DNA of 64,000 nucleotides from Phalacrocorax aristotelis (taxonomy: Eukaryota > Chordata > Aves > Suliformes > Phalacrocoracidae), in NCBI RefSeq assembly GCF_949628215.1, contig NC_134278.1:110457277-110521276 (forward strand). The letters are read 5' to 3'. Below, piece by piece: positions 1-9,330 of the stretch (positions are counted from its first letter, which is position 1; the number at the start of each line of letters is the position of its first letter). A model generated the notes under the pieces. The model searched no databases and had not been told where the DNA came from. It saw only the letters and a list, made by a program, of their open reading frames with translations. A program made the position numbers and the translations under genes.

Positions 1-372
1 CCCCAAGGGGCGCGGGGGACAGGCACCCCCTTCCCCGCAGGCGGCTCCGGCGCTCTCGGGACGGGCACGCACCGGGCACCGGCCCCAGGCTTTCAGTCAC
101 GGACTCGGGCGCGGGCACCTAGACGTGCCTCCGCGGGGGCATCATCCAGCATCCGTGGGCTCCCCGCGGGGGGGGGGGAAGGGGGCCCCGGGGCAGTGCC
201 CCGGCTCTGCCCGGCCGTCCGCTTTTTTGTTGTTGTTTTTTTTTTTTGGGGGGGGGGGGGGGTGGGCTGGTTGTGTGTCGTGTGCGTGTTCACAGCTACA
301 CCGGGAAAGTGGGAGCATTTCGTGTTTACAACCGGCTCCGACTTGTAGTGGTGAGAGGTAGCTCAAGCAGCG
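1..372. other. GC-rich upstream block with homopolymer runs
   Basis: No gene is seen. The block is CpG-rich and interrupted by a T run (236-247) directly followed by a G run (248-262). Short open frames here come from low stop-codon density in GC-rich DNA and match no protein I recognise. It is probably the edge of a CpG-island domain upstream of SIX3. Confidence 0.4.
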
Positions 373-935
373 CTCCTGCGTGTCGCGGGCTCTTAACTGG
401 AGCTTTGCTCGGTCATTGAGAGCAATAGAAAGTATATGGAAATCAATATATAGACAGTGTGGAGGGCAGATAATGGATCCGAGTCAGTGAGTGTTATAAT
501 CTGCATTATGGGCTTCCTATTGTTTAGACTGAGCACAAATTTCCAAAGGGTGAAGTGTTGGGGTTTCTACCACCACCACCTCTCTCTCCCTTCTTCTTCT
601 TCTTTTTGGAGGGCTTTGTGTGTATAGGGGGAGGGGGGGGTGTTAAATCCTCCCGCCACAATTATCAGAGTGTGTGTGTGTGTGTGTCCCTTCCCGCCCG
701 CCCCATCTGATTTTAAAGGTAGTGCTTTCACGGCGAAGCTAATGACTTTCATTTAATTGAACATGCCCTGATGTAGCGGATTGTTCTCGCAGCCCTGCGC
801 CTTTGTTGCTTTTGGGGGGAAATAAAGCTAATCAAACCTTTGTCACGGCCAAATTCTCCCTCAGGGTCTCCCAAACATTTGTTTGAATAATTCACCTCAA
901 GAATTGAAAATACTAATTGATTTTAAAATGCTAGC
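373..935. promoter_or_regulatory. Candidate conserved noncoding element(s), distal 5' of SIX3
   Basis: AT-rich, mostly non-repetitive sequence with clustered transcription-factor-like motifs. These include a TAAT next to GGATCC (469-480), a SOX-like ATTGTTTA (519-526), a homeodomain TTAATTG (753-759), a SOX-like CTTTGTTG (801-808) and a TAATTGATTT (914-923). A short GT microsatellite (669-687) splits it into two parts. Such islands next to SIX3 are typical of deeply conserved neural enhancers. Conservation itself cannot be seen from one sequence, so enhancer status is inference. Confidence 0.35.
669..687. repeat. (GT)n microsatellite
   Basis: About nine GT units in a row, flanked by C-rich sequence. 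It is a length-variable simple repeat with no other signal. Confidence 0.85.
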
Positions 936-1270
936 CCGGAGGGACGGGGAGGTAGGGGGGTTGGCGTGGGGGGGGAAGCCTGAAAATTAGAGGCGAAGAG
1001 CAAACGTCTACCTGCCAGCAGCGAAGCCTCCGCTGTCGCTACCCTGGCCGGGAGCCGGGGCCAGGCTGCGCCCCCCCGCCACCCCCCCCCCGCGCCGCCT
1101 GCGGTGCCCCCGCCGCTGTCGCCCGCCGCCCGCTCCGTGCCCTCCCTCGGCCCCTTGTCCCCCTCCCCGCCGCCAAACTGGTCACCTCGGTCTCGGATGC
1201 TCCGCTAAAGTGCCGGCTGTGGCAGGGGTGGGCTCCGCCGGGCGGGGAGGGGATCCCGGTCCGGGCGCCT
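936..1270. other. GC-rich / CpG-rich block
   Basis: C- and G-runs with many CpG dinucleotides (densest about 1060-1170). No coding evidence; the overlapping open frames lack any recognisable domain. Confidence 0.4.
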
Positions 1271-1545
1271 CGGCCCCATTCAGGGAAGAATTTTGATGCG
1301 ATTCATTAGAAGTAACGAGTTGACATAAGGTAAATCTACATCGAGGGGGCCTTTCTTTGAGTGCATGGGGAAGCTTCATTAACCATCGCTAACAAGGCGT
1401 GCAAATGCTCTGATTGGGCAGCTTTCTTGTAACGCCAGGGCCTTAGCAGGATGCCCACCTAATGAGGGTCACTACAAGAGACTGATAAAATATTCAAATT
1501 TTCCGTCGCACCAGGAACTTTGTACTAAAGGATAAAGTTGAGGCA
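1271..1545. promoter_or_regulatory. Candidate conserved noncoding element
   Basis: Non-repetitive, moderately AT-rich stretch lying between GC-rich neighbours. It contains ATTA/TAAT cores (about 1302-1308, 1377-1382, 1459-1464), a POU-like TGCAAATG (about 1399-1406) and an ATTGGG box shortly after it. The texture matches a developmental enhancer. Conservation must be checked by alignment. Confidence 0.3.
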
Positions 1546-2190
1546 ACTGTGTGCTTGTTTACCTTGGGAAGGCACACTCGGGGGAGAAGGCATCTAGCTC
1601 TGACAACTCCATCTCCCACAGAAGCCCTGAGCTGGATGGTCGCTGCTTTTCGGACGTTTATTTGTTCAATTCGTCGACAGATTTCACCCCGCCTTCCCTC
1701 GTTTTCCCCAGGTCTAATTATGTTTCTCCCGGGTTTAATGCGCTGATAAATAAATAACTCGTCTGCGAGGTTCCACGCCTTTTTTTTTTTCCTTCTATTT
1801 CTTTCTCTTTTTTTTCCTCTTGAAGAAGAATTATTAAAATCAGCCTGATGGCTTTAATGATACGTCAATCATTTCAAAGTTGCTTCTTGTTGCTAATATG
1901 TCAGCCTCTGTACACATCACCGCTACTTTCCCCGCTGCCGCGTTTAAAGGCTGTCCCCTCCTCCCCCCGCAATTTGTTTCTTCAAGTTTTCATTGCTAGG
2001 TTACGATTTCTAATTAGAGCTAAGTATTTCACTTAATATTTAATTTAGACGCCCAGCACATATATCATACCTAGATCAGTCAATCAAGTGTCCCTTGTTG
2101 ATAATGCTACATCATTAAGAGTTGTGTTTAATTCAGCAGCAAGCAGCAGCACGGCTGCTGCCGCCGCTGCTGCTGCCGAGCAGGTAACTT
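1546..2190. promoter_or_regulatory. Candidate conserved noncoding element with palindromic homeodomain site
   Basis: The AT-rich core (1835-2135) carries many TAAT cores. One is a perfect 10-bp palindrome, TCTAATTAGA (2009-2018), the classic binding site for a paired-type homeodomain dimer or a Q50 homeodomain. The right edge (2139-2182) is a CAG/GCTG-rich imperfect triplet repeat. T-rich runs occupy about 1779-1820. Enhancer function is inferred from motif density and position only. Confidence 0.35.
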
Positions 2191-2807
2191 TCGGTTGGCG
2201 GGAGCTGCCCGGGGATGCGGGGGGACGCGGGGAGGCAGTCCAGCCCTGCCAGGCGGCGGCTGCGGCTCCCTCGCCTCCTCGGGAAAGTTTGGTGCTTCCC
2301 AAACCGGCAGTTCGGCGCCGAGGAGAGCTGCCCTCCTTTTCTCCCTCCTTTCAAAACAACAACAAAAAATTTGAGTGTCTCACGTTTTCCTCCTCCAGCC
2401 TCTGTGTTTACGCAAAATAAAGGGGGGTGGGGAGTATGTCCCCAAAAGTTTAACCTGGAAGCTGGAGCACTGTTTTGGACCAGTAATAAAATACCCCCCT
2501 CGGCTTCTTAAACTAATCCAAACGGTTAAAAAAAACCCACTTTGCCTACTTGTTTCTTAGCACGACCGGTTGCAGCACGCATCGCATCAACAGGGCTGTA
2601 TTACGGGAGCCGGATGGGCCACATCTCGCACACCCATCAAATGCGCATTAATTTATCTCGAGAAATCGTGACCAAAAAAAGAGAGAGAGGAAGAAAGAGA
2701 GAGAAAGAGGGAAGGAAGGAGGAGGATAGATGTGTTTGTAAAGACAGCATAGGTACAAAATTTTCAGCGCTTGCCGTTGAAGACTGACAAAAATTCAATA
2801 AAATCGT

Positions 2808-2830
2808 AATAATAATAATAATAATAATAA
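2808..2830. repeat. (TAA)n microsatellite
   Basis: About seven to eight uninterrupted TAA/AAT units. Confidence 0.85.
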
Positions 2831-3170
2831 AAAGCCTAACAGGACCAACGCGGTGGGTTCTCCTTTACCTGCTCTCCCTCTCTCCCCCCTCGCCTCTCCC
2901 CTCGCCGCAGCGCATCATTTTCCACTCGCCGGTGCCTCGACCGCTACGCCCCAGCCCCGGCTGAACCCCTGCCTCCCCCGATAAAACAATAATCAGCCCT
3001 TGCAAACGTCGGCTGAGTCACTCTCGAGTCAGGATTAAGGGGCACTAACTAGGCAGCAGAAAAATCGCAGCCTCCTGGGAGCGACCATCAAAACAAGCAG
3101 TGAAATAAAAGAGGGGAACCTCTCTGCTTCCCTTCCTCTCCCCGGAAAAGTCCTCCAGGTTGGCAGCCCG

Positions 3171-3200
3171 ACACACACACACGCACGCACGCACGCACAC
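3171..3200. repeat. (CA)n/(CGCA)n microsatellite
   Basis: ACACAC units pass into ACGC units. The CGCA part is probably a CA repeat mutated to CpG-containing units. Confidence 0.8.
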
Positions 3201-3360
3201 ATACGGACATAACTTCGCAGGGCTCCCTCCAGAAGAGAGCACAGGCTTGTCCTGGTTTATTTAGGGGGAGGGCTTTTTTTTTTTTTTTCTGGGGGGGGGG
3301 CCGTGGGTGGGTGCTCCCCTGCCCTGCAGAGCCACATGTCATTCTAGCAGCTAAAACAAT

Positions 3361-4260
3361 GAATCATGTGGGATGAAGTAAGATTGACTGGAAACGGGCG
3401 GCAGGTTCCCCAACCCAGAGAAGATGGCTATCTGCAGCGATGGGGGGGACCCCGCCCGTCACCGCCCCGGACCCCCGAGCCCCATCGCAGGGGTGGGGAA
3501 GGGCTGGGGGGAGTGGGGGGCAGCTCACCCCGGGAGGCTCCCTAGCGGGACCTCCGCCTATCCGTAAGAAACTTACAGGATCCGGAAAGGATTTTCCCAG
3601 CCGAGAGGGCAGCTTCTGCCCGGCCCCGTCCGCCGCCGTGCTCCCGCTCCTGCTCCCGGTGGCCGCGCCGCTCCGCGCCCCCGCGCGCTGCCGCCGGCGG
3701 CGCCCGCCCGGCTCCTGCGACTCGGCGCCGGGCGGGTCCGGGCTCGGCATTAGCCGATCCCATTGACAGTTTGCAGCCAGCAGCTGCAGTCATTAAAAGC
3801 CATTTACACCCTGGCCTCCTCACACAAAGCTAGAGCGCCAACAATTATCTGCTTGCACATTTCAGGACATGAGAGTGTGTCCCTAACAGGCTTAGGGGAG
3901 CGCTGAATCCCCGGCCGGGCTGGGCGAGCTCCGGACCCGCTTCCCGAGGTCTGGCTGATGACTACCGCGCCTCGGTGACCCGCGGTGGCGAGCCGCGACA
4001 ACAGGCGCAAACATTTTAGGCTGCTGGCTCCGTCCTTGCGGGAGGTTCTGGCTGGCAGAGCTCCTGTGCTGGACGCCGGCGGGCGCAGAGAGGAGAGCGG
4101 GTGCGGGAAGCCCTCAGTATTAGCTGAGAGGCACGTCAGGGTTGTGGGTTTGTTTGGCTTTAAACATACAGCCTCAGACAGACGCACGCAGAGCCGACGT
4201 GCATTGAAATGCCCTACAGAAGGATATTTTGGTAGAAAGGTTTTCACCAGAAGTGCAGTT
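3361..4260. other. CpG-rich block followed by candidate conserved element
   Basis: The part at about 3430-3750 is very GC- and CpG-rich. It is followed by a lower-GC, non-repetitive stretch (about 3755-3900) with ATTA cores, E-box-like CAGCTG and ACAATTATC, typical of enhancer DNA. A partial CTCF-like match (AGAGGGCAGC) lies at 3604-3613, but the 5' half of the motif is missing. No coding gene is supported. Confidence 0.35.
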
Positions 4261-4278
4261 ATGTGTTTCATATCTCTC

Positions 4279-4387
4279 GGAAAAAAAAAGAAAGATATGG
4301 AGGAAGGAAGAGAGGGAGGAAGGAAGAGAGGAAGAAAGAAAGGAAGAAAGAGGAGAGGGAGAGAGATAAGAAGGAGAGAAAGAGGAT
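4279..4387. repeat. Purine-only low-complexity tract (GGAA/GAAA)n
   Basis: About 110 bases on the + strand that are almost exclusively A and G, made of degenerate GGAA and GAAA units. Long homopurine tracts can form H-DNA and are length-variable. Open frames over it are Lys/Arg/Glu- or Ser/Leu-rich shadows. Confidence 0.85.
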
Positions 4388-4479
4388 ATATATTGAAGCT
4401 TTGCAAGGTTCATCTGGAATCCTAACAGAAGGATGTAACCTATAGGCGAATGACCAGTGTATGATCCTCTGGGAGATTT

Positions 4480-4501
4480 AAAAAAAAAAAAAAAAAAAAA
4501 A
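4480..4501 (+). repeat. Poly(A) run, 22 nt
   Basis: Uninterrupted A22. There is no recognisable retroposon body or target-site duplication beside it, so it is treated as a simple repeat, not the tail of a processed pseudogene. Confidence 0.8.
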
Positions 4502-4559
4502 GGCCGGTTTGCATTTTATTCTGGAAATACATTTTAAGGTAGTTTAATTGGCAGCTCGA

Positions 4560-4860
4560 AGAAAAATGGAATCAAATATTAAGAAACTCCCGCAGGAATT
4601 CCCCCCACCCTCCCCTCTGTAATCCTTTACATAAAAGGAAAGGATTACAAAGAAAAAGATTTTGTGTGTGTGTATTAAAATATTTGGCTAAACATATTGT
4701 TGTCCAATTAATACCTCCAAATCGATTTGCAGAGGGGCTGAAAAGTCTCTTTCCCTCCTTAGCTGTACAACTGGAAATACAAGCCAGGGAGGAAGGGAGG
4801 GGGGGGGAAAAGTTTTCCCCAAGTCTGTTAACAGAAGTGTTTAAGCAGATCACTAAAAAT
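4560..4860. promoter_or_regulatory. Candidate regulatory element with inverted OTX/bicoid-type sites
   Basis: Contains a perfect inverted repeat with 11-bp arms (4618-4628 and 4639-4649) and a 10-nt loop. The arms place TAATCC (4620-4625) and GGATTA (4642-4647), the OTX/bicoid-class core, head to head. AT-rich non-repetitive sequence with more TTAAT/ATTAA cores follows to 4735. OTX2 acts with SIX3 in the anterior neural plate, so a regulatory reading is plausible but unproven. A G-run (4797-4807) sits at the right edge. Confidence 0.35.
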
Positions 4861-5640
4861 TAAGAGGGCGAGTTATTTCCATTAGGGCTATGAAGCCACG
4901 AAGCGCACCGATGACAGTTTAGTGGAAATCAGATGAATGTGTAATACAGCGAGCTTCTTCCAGTCCAGCAGCTCTTCCAACTGGACCTATTCATCTGCCA
5001 CTTGGAATTATTTCACGAGGAGTGCGCTGTGAAAGGATCACAACCAGTTTGGAGCCCAGCTAAAGAACTTCTACCACCCATAGCAGTATTATTATTATCC
5101 TTCGGATAGGGCAAGTCACGCTATGTTTTCACATTTTAATTGTAATATCTCTCTTTCCCCCCTCCCCTTCTCTCCATTGATGTCTGAAAGTAGTTTGGGC
5201 TCCAAGCCTCACCCCTCGATCTCCATCGGAATGCAGAAAAGATCTTTAAAAAAGTTTTGAATTCCTCAATGATTTTTCTTCTAGAAAGGCGGCTTAGGAT
5301 AATTATTTCAGCTTTATTGAGGGCAGATTAGTTGAAGTCTGGATGCTGCGTTTCAATACTCGTTGTACATGCCTTTACAATGTCGGTATTGTTTGCTACT
5401 GTGTGTGAACCTATTCAAAATATACACTTTTTAACACCAAGCAAAGTCCTGTCTAAATATACACAGTAAGTCTGGAAAGATGTCCATGACCCGTACAAAT
5501 CTCTGTAAATCACACTTCCATAGCTACAGAAACTAAACAAAAGAGTTACCAGCTCAAGATGCTGATTAAATCTTCTTAAAAGCAACATACCTAATAATAA
5601 ATGTAGTTGCATGGTAGCAAGGTCTGGCGACCCAGCTAGG
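4861..5640. promoter_or_regulatory. Candidate conserved noncoding elements, proximal 5' region
   Basis: Roughly 780 bp of low-repeat sequence with homeodomain cores, SOX/TCF-like elements and few CpGs. The densest parts are about 4870-5055 and 5240-5400. A (TTA)n stutter lies at about 5087-5096. No reading frame resembles a known protein. Its location 1.5-2.3 kb upstream of the SIX3 start supports a cis-regulatory role. Confidence 0.35.
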
Positions 5641-6260
5641 TCTTACTGAGGGAAAGACTCAAACCACACCGGAGATTAGCCTTGCTCACACTTAAACAAA
5701 CAAACAAACAAACAGGGGGGAAAAAAAAACCCACAACCCCACCACAAACACAAAAACCAAAAATACAGCAGCTGGGTTCAAACCCGCTTCTGCTCGCCTC
5801 CCTTTCCTCCTCCTCGCACAGAAGCCCTGTAAGTTCGCGGCAGGAATTGCGGGGGGAAAGAGAGGTGCGGTGTAAAGCCCCGGCGCGTTTGGGGGTGAGG
5901 ACCAGCCTCGCAAGGTCGCCGGGCTCCGGAGGAAGGAAGGGGCGAAAGGCGGTAAGGCGAGTGGGAGGAGGAAAGCCAGAATGAAAGAATAACAAAGTGG
6001 AGAGAGGGAAGAGAAAGGAGAGGAAAAGGGAAGGCGAGAAGGAGCGGGCGGGCGGGGGAAGAGAGGCGTGGGACGGGGGAGGCAGCGAGCGGGGCGCCGC
6101 GGAGCCGGAGCGGGTCCGGGCTGGGCGCCCTGCGCGGCTCTCGGCGGAGCTTCTGCGGAACTCCGCGGGCAGCGGATCCCTCCTCCGGCGGAGAGGGGCA
6201 GGGAGCGGGAGAGGGGAAGAGAGGAGGGAGACTTCGGGGAATCAGGGCTAATCCCACCCT
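5641..6260. other. A-rich repeats then CpG-rich block
   Basis: Starts with an (AAAC)n repeat and an A9 run (about 5693-5729). It then becomes CpG-rich (5790-5960), purine-rich (5990-6080) and CpG-rich again to 6240. A tRNA B-box-like string (GGTTCAAACCC, about 5775-5785) was checked and has no matching A box or cloverleaf. No gene is seen. Confidence 0.4.
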
Positions 6261-6739
6261 GTACTGTATGTGCCTGCTTCTGGGAGGGTCACCGGCGTGA
6301 GGATGGGTCTAATGATCTCATCTTTCTTTTCTTCCCCGGCACTATTAGTGCTCAGATAGGCAGAATGAAGTGAAACTACGTGCAAATCATGTGTAAATTG
6401 TCTCAGTTAGGAGCCCTTTATCCGAACGTGTATCCCAGCCTGGCCCATTTACTTTCCCCCCATATCTCCTTTAGCTTTAACGAGGCTCGTTAAGATCACA
6501 ATAATATTCCACCCTCTAATTGCTCATCCCATTCAACAAATATGTGCACACTGCTTTTCGCATTATTTGATCCCTTATTTAGGAGGGGTGTGGAGAGGGA
6601 GGGGGGAGAGACAGGGAGAAGGGGAAGTGCTGAGATTAGGAGTTGCAAAGATTAAGGGGAAAAAAAAAAAACCAACAAAAAACAACCAGGCTTTTCCACC
6701 AACCGCCCCGCTTCCCTCCCCCCCGTGCATTCGGGCGAA
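6261..6739. promoter_or_regulatory. Upstream promoter region of SIX3 with candidate conserved block
   Basis: The stretch at about 6385-6565 is AT-richer and non-repetitive, with TAAT/ATTA cores and CACAATAATATT. It looks like a conserved proximal element. A purine-rich tract (6575-6660) and an A12 run (6659-6671) follow. In mammals an antisense noncoding transcript (SIX3-AS1/Six3os1) starts near here and runs leftward. Nothing in this sequence proves or excludes a bird counterpart. Confidence 0.35.
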
Positions 6740-6960
6740 GTGGTAAAAACCTTCCTTACGTACTCCGTAATGATTGGCAGGGCTGACAGTGATTGGCAGG
6801 GGCTGCCATGGCAACGCCACAACGACACTCAGAAGACCAATAGAAAAGCGAAACAAAATGTTTCAGCGCTGCACTCACTGTGGATTTAGGGGAGATATTA
6901 TGAGGCTGTTGTCATTAGGGCGATTGCTGTTGAATCACTGAATCCTGACTCGGCGGCGGC
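6740..6960 (+). promoter_or_regulatory. Putative SIX3 core promoter, TATA-less
   Basis: This segment lies 230-450 bp before the start codon, at the entry to the main CpG island. It has two direct copies of TGATTGGCAG (6771-6780, 6790-6799) 19 bp apart, a TGACAG (6784-6789) between them, an RFX X-box (6802-6815) and a CCAAT (6837-6841). The CCAAT/ATTGG boxes fit NF-Y. TGATTGGCAG is also one base from the PBX-MEIS composite TGATTGACAG. No TATA box is seen. The transcription start is not determinable by eye and probably falls within about 6850-6970. Confidence 0.5.
6802..6815. promoter_or_regulatory. RFX X-box-like palindrome
   Basis: GCTGCCATGGCAAC matches the palindromic RFX X-box GTTGCCATGGCAAC at 13 of 14 positions. 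RFX factors bind such sites as dimers, including in ciliary and neural genes. It lies directly beside the ATTGG repeats in the presumed promoter. Confidence 0.45.
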
Positions 6961-6969
6961 GCGGGGCTG

Positions 6970-7189
6970 GGTGTGTGTGAGTGCGTGTGCGTGTGCGTGT
7001 GTCCGCGCGCGTGAGTGCGTGTGCGTGTGTCCGCGTGTGCCTGCGAGCGTGTGTGCCCCTGTGCCTCTATGTGGCTGTGTGTGCGTGTGCGGGCGTGGAT
7101 GCGTGCGCGGTGCGTGTGCCCTTTCCTCCCTTCTTCCTCCCTTTCTTTCTTTTCTCCTTGATTTATCTCCCCCTCTCCCCGGTCATCCC
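6970..7189 (+). other. SIX3 5' leader region with GT/GC-rich repeat
   Basis: Between the promoter and the start codon. 6970-7118 is a degenerate GTGTGC/GTGCGT repeat, then a C/T-rich stretch runs to the ATG. The SIX3 frame is open upstream to 6971, but it has no in-frame ATG and would encode a repeat-derived Cys/Val/Arg string, so an N-terminal extension is not believed. The extent of the 5' UTR is inferred; the transcription start is unknown. Confidence 0.45.
7069..7161 (+). CDS. Candidate upstream ORF in the SIX3 leader (30 codons plus stop)
   Basis: An ATG at 7069, with a second in-frame ATG at 7099, opens a reading frame that ends at TGA 7159-7161. This is 28 nt before the SIX3 ATG, in a different frame. 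The encoded peptide is repeat-derived and unlikely to have a function of its own. If the transcript starts upstream of 7069, the uORF could lower or tune SIX3 translation. Its presence in the mature mRNA is not shown. Confidence 0.25.
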   Translation: MWLCVRVRAWMRARCVCPFLPSSSLSFFSP

Positions 7190-7956
7190 ATGGTGTTCAG
7201 GTCCCCGCTAGAGCTTTATCCCACCCATTTCTTCTTGCCAAACTTCGCCGCCGACCCGCACCACCGCTCCCTCCTTCTCGCCAGCGGCGGCGGCGGCGGC
7301 GGCAGCGGCAGCGGCTCGGGCTGCAGCCCCGGTGCCGGCGGCGGTGGAGGCGGCAGCTCCCGGGCACCCCACGAAGAGTTGTCAATGTTTCAGCTGCCCA
7401 CACTCAACTTCTCCCCGGAGCAAGTGGCCAGCGTCTGCGAGACGCTGGAGGAGACTGGAGACATAGAGAGGCTGGGGAGGTTCCTCTGGTCGCTGCCGGT
7501 GGCGCCGGGGGCATGCGAGGCCATCAACAAGCACGAGTCCATCCTCCGCGCCCGAGCGGTGGTGGCCTTCCACACGGGCAACTTCCGAGACCTCTATCAC
7601 ATCCTGGAGAACCACAAATTCACCAAGGAGTCCCACGGCAAGTTGCAGGCCATGTGGCTCGAAGCGCACTACCAGGAGGCCGAGAAGCTAAGGGGTCGCC
7701 CGCTGGGGCCGGTTGATAAATACAGGGTGAGGAAGAAGTTTCCGCTGCCCAGGACCATTTGGGATGGCGAGCAGAAGACGCACTGCTTCAAGGAGAGGAC
7801 TCGCAGCCTCCTGAGGGAGTGGTACCTGCAGGACCCTTACCCCAACCCCAGCAAGAAAAGGGAACTGGCTCAGGCCACGGGGCTCACCCCCACGCAAGTA
7901 GGCAACTGGTTCAAAAACCGAAGGCAAAGAGACAGAGCGGCGGCGGCTAAAAACAG
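7190..7956 (+). CDS. SIX3: SIX3, coding exon 1 (SIX domain and homeodomain)
   Basis: Encodes residues 1-255 and two bases of codon 256 of homeobox protein SIX3. SIX3 is a nuclear transcription factor of the sine oculis/optix class. It specifies forebrain and eye, represses Wnt signalling genes with Groucho/TLE co-repressors, and activates SHH in the ventral forebrain. The N-terminus ([19 protein letters not shown]) is the family signature. A Gly/Ser-rich linker follows (about 33-57), then the SIX domain (about 74-190) with its Groucho-contacting [15 protein letters not shown] start, then a SIX-type homeodomain (about 193-252). In the recognition helix W240, F241, N243 and R245 are positions 48, 49, 51 and 53. 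The start was chosen by family identity; the Kozak context is moderate (G at +4, C at -3). The exon ends AAACAG|GTCAGT, a good donor, phase 2. The Gly linker is encoded by GGC repeats and is shorter than in mammals. Confidence 0.97.
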
Positions 7957-8879
7957 GTCAGTGGGGTTGCGGGGCCCCGCTCCGGGCCGGGGGGCCGGGG
8001 GGGCGGCGGGGCCCCGCGGGCGGCCGCGTCTCGGCGGCCGCCCGGCCGGCAGCGCGCTTCTCCCTTCCTCCTCCTCTTCCTCCTCCTCCTTCTCTCCATC
8101 CCCGCCACCGGGAGCAATCCGTCCCCCCGCCGGGCGGGTAGGTGCCCTCCCGGCAGCCGCAAGGATGCGGCGGGGGCAGGCACGGCTCAAAGTTGCCCGG
8201 CGCGCCCCGAGCCCTGCCCGGGCTCCCCACAGGCTCCCGGGGCGCGGGCAGGGCTGGGGCTACCCCGCGGGCGTGGGCAGCGCCCTGCGCGCGCGTGTGT
8301 GTGCGTGTGTGTGCGGGGCACAGCGCAGCGGCCGCGGCCAGGGCAGAGCCCGGCTCTCCCTGCCTCCCTCCGCGCAGCCGTTGCCGCTGCCGCGGGGGAT
8401 GGGAAACCCCACGGCCCCGGGTCGGTGGGCTCCGGTTTTGCTTTCGGCTCGCCGGGATGTGCGCCTGGCCGGGCGCTGGCGCCGTTCCCCGCCGAAGGGC
8501 CGAGGCGGGCGGTGCGATTCAGAGCGGGTTTCTGCAGAGCAGGCGGCTCCGCTCCGATTGTTCGTGTTCCTCTGCATGCGCGGCGGGACGGGCACACGCA
8601 CACCCCACAGCCCTCGGGCTCGGGGGAAAAAGGGAGAAAAGCTTTCAGGAGATCGGGAACACCCACCTCCCTTTTTTTTTCCTCCCATCCACATTTATCT
8701 GTTTACACCACATGGCGACCTGGCCCTCCGGCCGTGTGTTTCCTCTGCATTTACGCTTGCATTTATTTGCGTGTCTCTCGGTGTCTTTTTTTTTTTTTTA
8801 ATTTCTCCTTTGCCACGACAAAAGCGAGGCCCCCTTCTTTTTTTTTTCGTCACCCTCCGTAAAAGTTATTTTGCAAGTG

Positions 8880-9330
8880 AAAATGGACCCTTAATCCAGC
8901 TTGGCACACTGTTTTTATTTTAATTTAAGTTTGGCCACCGCTGTAAGCGTGTAAACAAAACTTCTTGTCCTTGTAAATGCTGTCTCTTAAATTCCTCCTA
9001 ATTATAGCACTGGTGCTATTGATTCAAGATTCTGTAGGAGAAATGCAACCTAAAAGTGCCCCGCCATTTAATTTCCATTAAATGGAAAACAGATCAGCTT
9101 AGGACTGTAAATAAACAGAAGTTGCCCACGGATGCTTTTGTTGATTCAACGCTGTTGACAGCAGATGAATGCACCCGGAATTGTAAATGGGAGAAAAATC
9201 AAAAGACGCTGAAATTAGACAACGCAAAATAACGAGAAATGTAGAATAAACCGGCTACATTTTTCTGTTCTTCGCAGGCAGTTAAATAGAAAAGACCCCG
9301 GTGAGAAGCAGTTGAGCGAAGAGTGTATTT
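8880..9330. promoter_or_regulatory. Candidate intronic conserved element
   Basis: AT-rich, repeat-poor stretch inside the intron. It has a CCTAATTATAG homeodomain site (about 8998-9007), FOX-like GTAAACAAA (about 8951-8959) and GTAAATAAACA (about 9107-9117), and a perfect 9-bp inverted repeat, CCATTTAAT...ATTAAATGG (9064-9072, 9077-9085), with a 4-bp spacer. The motif density stands out against the GC-rich intron. Auto- or cross-regulation by homeodomain factors is inference. Confidence 0.4.

Larger units (their letters stand above)
2191..3360. other. Mixed intergenic sequence with microsatellites
   Basis: No gene is seen. The stretch alternates GC-rich and purine-rich segments (GAGAGA-type tract about 2680-2730). 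It contains an (AAT)n repeat (2808-2830), a CA/GCAC repeat (3171-3200) and a T-run/G-run pair (about 3273-3300). A short homeodomain-rich piece lies near 2595-2670. Confidence 0.4.

Noticed and set aside
4480-4501. Poly(A) run as the tail of a processed pseudogene
   Set aside because: No coding remnant upstream, no target-site duplication, and the upstream sequence is a purine simple repeat.
5775-5830. tRNA gene suggested by GGTTCAAACCC
   Set aside because: No upstream A box, no acceptor stem and no cloverleaf pairing; a chance B-box match. The same applies to AGTTCGAACCG near 15824.
6971-7189. In-frame N-terminal extension of SIX3 through the GT-rich leader
   Set aside because: The frame is open but begins without an ATG, encodes a repeat-derived Cys/Val/Arg string, and the ATG at 7190 gives the family-conserved N-terminus.
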